Of a DNA stretch of 64,000 nt, positions 60,789-64,000 are shown one piece after another; the first letter of the stretch is position 1, and the number at the start of each line of letters is the position of its first letter. The notes below the pieces were generated by a model. It searched no databases and was not told where the DNA came from. It saw only the letters and a program-made list of their open reading frames with translations. This DNA is from Blautia glucerasea (GTDB taxonomy: Bacteria > Bacillota > Clostridia > Lachnospirales > Lachnospiraceae). Where the stretch lies: NCBI RefSeq assembly GCF_013304385.1, contig NZ_JAAITU010000001.1, positions 1-64,000 on the forward strand, read 5' to 3'. Made by a program: the position numbers and the translations under genes.

Positions 60789-61734
60789 TTTACATTGTGA
60801 TACAGTATCAAAACTGGCATCGGTTTTTCACAGGGGAGATCTGATGCATAATCCATACAGTGTGGATGTGGAACGGCTTGAGAAGGCAGGAGCACTGATA
60901 CAGTGTTTTTCTACTTTTTTTGATGTAGGTAAATATGGAACCACCAGGCGGGATGAAAAGGCATATGTAACTGCTAATCATATGATCGATGTATTTGAGA
61001 AAAATCTCAGACTGTGCCATGATAAAGTTATTTTTGTAAAAAAATGTGAGGATATCCGGCAGTGTATGGACACTGGCAAAACAGGGGCACTTTTAACAAT
61101 GGAGGATGGGACTCCTGTAGGAAACAGTTTGGAAAAACTGCAGCATTTTTACAACAGAGGGATTCGCCTGATCACACTGACCTGGAATTATGAGAATGAG
61201 ATCGGATATCCTAATTCCAATGATCCAGGAGTGATGGCCAGCGGTCTGAAAAGCTTTGGATTTCAGGCACTGGAAGAAATGAACCGCTTAGGCATCATTG
61301 TGGATGTTTCGCATTTGTCTGATGGTGGATTCTGGGATGTGGCAAAGCATACTCAGAAGCCTTTTATTGCATCTCACAGTAATGCAAGATCCATTACTGT
61401 TCATCCACGTAATCTTACAGATAGTATGATCACAGCGATTGCTGAAAAAGGTGGCGTGATCGGCCTGAACTTTTGCCCGGATTTTCTGGGAACAGACGGG
61501 AAAAGCAGTATAGCCCATATGCTTCAGCATATCCGACATATTTATCAGGTAGGTGGCGAAGATGTGCTGGCTTTGGGAACGGATTTTGATGGCATAGAGG
61601 GAAAGCTGCAGATCAAAAGCTGTGATGAATTGTACAAGCTTCGAGAAGCTCTTCTCCAGCACAAAATGCCAGAGCGGGTGATTGATAAAATGTGGCAGGG
61701 AAATGCATTGCGTGTTATGAAAGATATTCTGTAA
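60781..61734 (+). CDS. Membrane-dipeptidase-like peptidase, family M19
   Basis: 317 residues. The zinc pair HxD is His5/Asp7 (DLHCDTVS); further M19 marks are MEDGTP, DVSHLSDGGFWDV, ASHSNARSI and LGTDFDGIEG. Family members cut dipeptides. No signal peptide is seen, so it is likely cytoplasmic. The ATG at 60781 follows GGGAG; it overlaps the MATE gene end, so the two are translated together. Confidence 0.92.
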   Translation: MIDLHCDTVSKLASVFHRGDLMHNPYSVDVERLEKAGALIQCFSTFFDVGKYGTTRRDEKAYVTANHMIDVFEKNLRLCHDKVIFVKKCEDIRQCMDTGKTGALLTMEDGTPVGNSLEKLQHFYNRGIRLITLTWNYENEIGYPNSNDPGVMASGLKSFGFQALEEMNRLGIIVDVSHLSDGGFWDVAKHTQKPFIASHSNARSITVHPRNLTDSMITAIAEKGGVIGLNFCPDFLGTDGKSSIAHMLQHIRHIYQVGGEDVLALGTDFDGIEGKLQIKSCDELYKLREALLQHKMPERVIDKMWQGNALRVMKDIL

Positions 61735-61839
61735 AGCGGTAAAGAGAGATTACAAAAACGAACTGACTAAAGGATAAAATGGATAGGTAAGGATAAAATA
61801 AAGTTATAGTTTAAGTCACATAAAAAGAGAAAGTGTGTT

Positions 61840-61845
61840 ATAATA
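61840..61845 (+). promoter_or_regulatory. Extended -10 of the L,D-transpeptidase gene
   Basis: TGTTATAAT gives a TG-extended -10 (TATAAT at 61840-61845). The -35 (TCACAT) is poor. It lies about 50 bases before the start codon. Confidence 0.45.
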
Positions 61846-61895
61846 ACAGCACGTGACATTTTATGAGAGAGTGATTGCCATTGAGGAGAGTATAG

Positions 61896-63776
61896 ATGAG
61901 CAATAAAAAGAGAAGAAGCGGGGAAAGCCAGCCATCCATTGAAGACAGGATTAATGAAGCAATGGATCCGATCACAACAGACGAAGAGTACGAAGATGAG
62001 TATGAGGAGGAAGATTCGGAGTACGAGGACGAGTATGAGGAGGAAGATCCGGAGTACGAGTATGAAGAGGAAGATCCGGAGTACGAGGACGAGTATGAAG
62101 AGGAAGATCCGGAGTACGAGGACGAGTATGAAGAGGAAGACCCGGAGTACGAGGACGAGCATGAAGAGGAAGACCCGGAGTACGAGGATGAGTATGAAGA
62201 GGATGTTCCTGGGCATAAGGAAGAAAAGAAGCAGCCTTCCCGGAAGCGTGTGCAGGAATCTTCATCCAGAAGGTCTGCCCGTCCAAAGAAAATCGCATAT
62301 GTGCCCATCACAGATGAGGATTTGGATTCAGCAATAGTTCCCCGTAAGCATAAGAAAAAGCATAAAGGTCTGAAGGTTACAGGGATAGTAGCTGCAATGA
62401 TGATTGTGTCTGCAGGCTGTGCTTATGCAGCTGTATCATACTACTATTCCAACCATTTTTTTCGTGGAACACAGATCAATGGTTTGGATTGCTCGGGCAA
62501 GACAGCCTATGAGGTGGAGCAGGCCATTGCAGGGCAGGTAGAGAACTATTCTATTCAGGTCCTGGCGAGAGACCAGGAGCCTGAGAGTATTTCAGGAAGC
62601 AGTATTAATTATCAGTATGCATCAGATGGTGAGATACTGGTGCTTTTAAAAAGCCAGAAGCCGTATGAGTGGATCCGTGGTTTTTTTGAAACCAGAAGCT
62701 ATACCACCAAAGAAAATGCCACCTATGATAAGACTTTGCTGCAGAATCAGGTGAAGGCATTAAGCTGTGCAAAAGAAGAGAATCAAGTAAAGCCGGAAAA
62801 TGCATATGTTGCTTTAAACGGCAGTGAATTTCAGATCGTTCCTGAGACACAGGGTAGTGAACTGAAAGTAAAGGAAGCTTACAAGGTACTTGATGCGGCA
62901 GTGGCAGGCAGCCAGACTACTGTGGATCTGGGAAGTGATCCGGAGGTGTATGTTCAGGCAGCAGTTACCAGTGACAGTCCGGATCTGCAGGCTGCCAGAG
63001 ATGCATATAATAATTATACAAAGGCAAGCATTACCTATACTTTTGGCGACCAGCAGGTTACGCTGGACGGAGGCACCCTGAAGGACTGGCTGGAAGTAGA
63101 TGAGAAAGGTCAGCTGATCGGCGGAGATGATTCATCCTTTAAGCAGCATATTACAGATTTTGTGGCGCAGCTGGCAAAGGATCATGATACAGTTGGAACT
63201 ACCAGAGAATTTCATACTACCAGCGGCCGGACAGTGTATGTATATAGCTCTGTTTATGGATGGGAGATCGACCAGGCACAGGAAGTAGAGCAGCTGACCC
63301 AGGAGATCAGCAGTGGTACTCAGACAGTCCGTGAGCCTGCATATTCAAAAAGAGCAGAATCTCACGGCTATAATGACCTGGGCAATACCTATATTGAGGT
63401 TGACCTGTCTGGACAGCATATGTATTATTATCAGGACGGAAGCATTATTTTTGATTCAGATATTGTTTCAGGGGATATGCAGTATGAGGATCGGAAGACT
63501 CCGGAAGGTATTTATACTTTGTACTGGAAGAAGAGCCCAGATGTATTAAGAGGCAAGCAGAAGCCAGACGGCACCTATGAATATGAGACACAGGTTACTT
63601 ACTGGATGCCTTTTAACGGTGGCATAGGATTTCATGATGCATCCTGGCAGCCTTACTTTGGCGGTGACAGATATCTTTATGGAGGATCACACGGATGTAT
63701 CAACATGCCTCCTGCCAATGCAGCGATCCTGTATAATATTATTCAATATGATGTACCGATCATTTGCTTTTATTAA
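61896..63776 (+). CDS. L,D-transpeptidase (YkuD) with acidic repeat and peptidoglycan-binding domains
   Basis: 626 residues. The cytoplasmic N-terminus contains seven acidic repeats (31-105, unit EYEDEYEEEDP), then basic patches and one membrane segment (~159-180), so the rest is outside. Two PG_binding_4-like regions (~190-450, TQINGLDCSGKTAYEVEQAI at their start) precede the YkuD domain: YIEVDLSGQHMYYY, His580 in GFHDASW and the catalytic Cys601 in YGGSHGCINMP. It would make 3-3 cross-links or attach proteins to peptidoglycan. The start ATG is behind GAGGAGAG. The acidic cytoplasmic tail is the unusual part. Confidence 0.92.
   Translation: MSNKKRRSGESQPSIEDRINEAMDPITTDEEYEDEYEEEDSEYEDEYEEEDPEYEYEEEDPEYEDEYEEEDPEYEDEYEEEDPEYEDEHEEEDPEYEDEYEEDVPGHKEEKKQPSRKRVQESSSRRSARPKKIAYVPITDEDLDSAIVPRKHKKKHKGLKVTGIVAAMMIVSAGCAYAAVSYYYSNHFFRGTQINGLDCSGKTAYEVEQAIAGQVENYSIQVLARDQEPESISGSSINYQYASDGEILVLLKSQKPYEWIRGFFETRSYTTKENATYDKTLLQNQVKALSCAKEENQVKPENAYVALNGSEFQIVPETQGSELKVKEAYKVLDAAVAGSQTTVDLGSDPEVYVQAAVTSDSPDLQAARDAYNNYTKASITYTFGDQQVTLDGGTLKDWLEVDEKGQLIGGDDSSFKQHITDFVAQLAKDHDTVGTTREFHTTSGRTVYVYSSVYGWEIDQAQEVEQLTQEISSGTQTVREPAYSKRAESHGYNDLGNTYIEVDLSGQHMYYYQDGSIIFDSDIVSGDMQYEDRKTPEGIYTLYWKKSPDVLRGKQKPDGTYEYETQVTYWMPFNGGIGFHDASWQPYFGGDRYLYGGSHGCINMPPANAAILYNIIQYDVPIICFY
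61986..62210 (+). repeat. In-frame 33-base tandem repeat
   Basis: Seven units code for EYEDEYEEEDP or close variants. Unit 3 (codons 53-61) is 27 bases because one Glu-Asp pair is missing, so the copies are still changing. The repeat is inside the L,D-transpeptidase gene and keeps the frame. It is not a CRISPR: there are no spacers. Confidence 0.9.
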
Positions 63777-63816
63777 GCAGGAATGGATGCATATTTAAAA
63801 AGATTGGAGAAGAACG

Positions 63817-64000
63817 ATGGGGGAAACACTGGACATTTTTATTACTGTTGTGTCGCTGGTAGTGGGAGTTATGCTGCTTACAGGACATGGGGATTTTTTT
63901 ATGAAGGGCGGAAATGCAGATTTACGGAAGAAGCTTTATGATGAAGAAAAATTACAGAGAGCTTCTGGGATCGGACTGCTTTGCTATGGTGCTGTTACAG
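63817..64000 (+). CDS. Small membrane protein, truncated by window end
   Basis: The frame is open from the ATG to the edge (61 codons seen). A membrane segment (FITVVSLVVGVMLLTG) is followed by GHGDFFMKGGNADLRKKLYD and a second hydrophobic stretch (ASGIGLLCYGAV). This resembles DUF3784-type membrane proteins, but too little is visible to be sure. GGAGAAG precedes the ATG. Confidence 0.65.
   Translation, partial: MGETLDIFITVVSLVVGVMLLTGHGDFFMKGGNADLRKKLYDEEKLQRASGIGLLCYGAVT

Noticed and set aside
61986-62210. CRISPR array
   Set aside because: The repeats are contiguous, in frame and have no spacers.
61767-62311. Minus-strand frames with repeated Leu/Val/Phe or Ser/Tyr
   Set aside because: They are the complement of the acidic tandem repeat in the L,D-transpeptidase gene, so their regular look has no coding meaning.

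Overview
The window is a chromosomal segment of a spore-forming Gram-positive anaerobe, most likely a Lachnospiraceae member of the Blautia/Ruminococcus type. The basis is gene content and gene order (spoIIIAA-AH, cotJABC, a yqhY-nusB-xse-ispA-dxs-tlyA-nadK-argR-recN-spoIVB-spo0A cluster, spoIIM-xerD, an iscR-like/nifS/nifU set), strong AGGAGG ribosome sites, sigma-A-type promoters, frequent GTG/TTG starts and moderately low GC. The genus is inferred from memory of these families, not from a search. It is mostly core genome: no prophage, integrase cassette, CRISPR array, tRNA or intact insertion sequence was seen.

Layout. 1-150: 3' end of a 23S rRNA gene with no 5S gene behind it. 224-7422: a radical SAM protein, then on the minus strand trkA-trkH potassium uptake, the cotJABC spore-coat operon, and a tetR-nitroreductase pair. 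7423-7751: a divergent control region with three matching operators. 7752-13398: a 1013-residue secreted heptad-repeat protein, an FtsW/RodA protein, acyl carrier protein and an atypical sirtuin. 13507-23468: gltX, a UvrD-like helicase, the eight-gene spoIIIA operon and prfC. 23540-34765: isoprenoid precursor genes (ispA, dxs), exonuclease VII, NAD kinase, ArgR, RecN, then spoIVB and spo0A. 34857-44118: glgA, recA-recX with a LexA box, rny, spoIIM, xerD, and on the minus strand DAHP synthase and a SpoVB-like flippase. 44246-50152: Rrf2 regulator-nifS-nifU, a CtpE-like P-type ATPase, a PHP histidinol-phosphatase. 50349-53586: gap-pgk-tpiA. 53736-64000: serine dehydratase, two small genes, hom, gpmI, a MATE exporter, a dipeptidase, an L,D-transpeptidase with a long acidic repeat, and a truncated gene at the edge.

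How the genes work together. Sporulation is the main theme: spo0A sets entry, spoIIM acts in engulfment, spoIIIAA-AH builds the mother cell-forespore channel, spoIVB signals sigma-K activation, and cotJABC makes coat proteins. Glycolysis (gap, pgk, tpiA, gpmI), glycogen synthesis, Fe-S assembly, and Ser/Thr/aromatic amino acid metabolism make up the rest.

The most interesting non-textbook signals are: the TetR divergent switch, whose operators sit on the -35 boxes of both promoters; an apparent AUA start codon for spoIIIAA; a 131-base out-of-frame overlap of spoIIIAF and spoIIIAG; a sirtuin with altered NAD-site motifs; and at least three families of small palindromic repeats between genes. 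I did not find a clearly new multi-gene defence or biosynthetic system.
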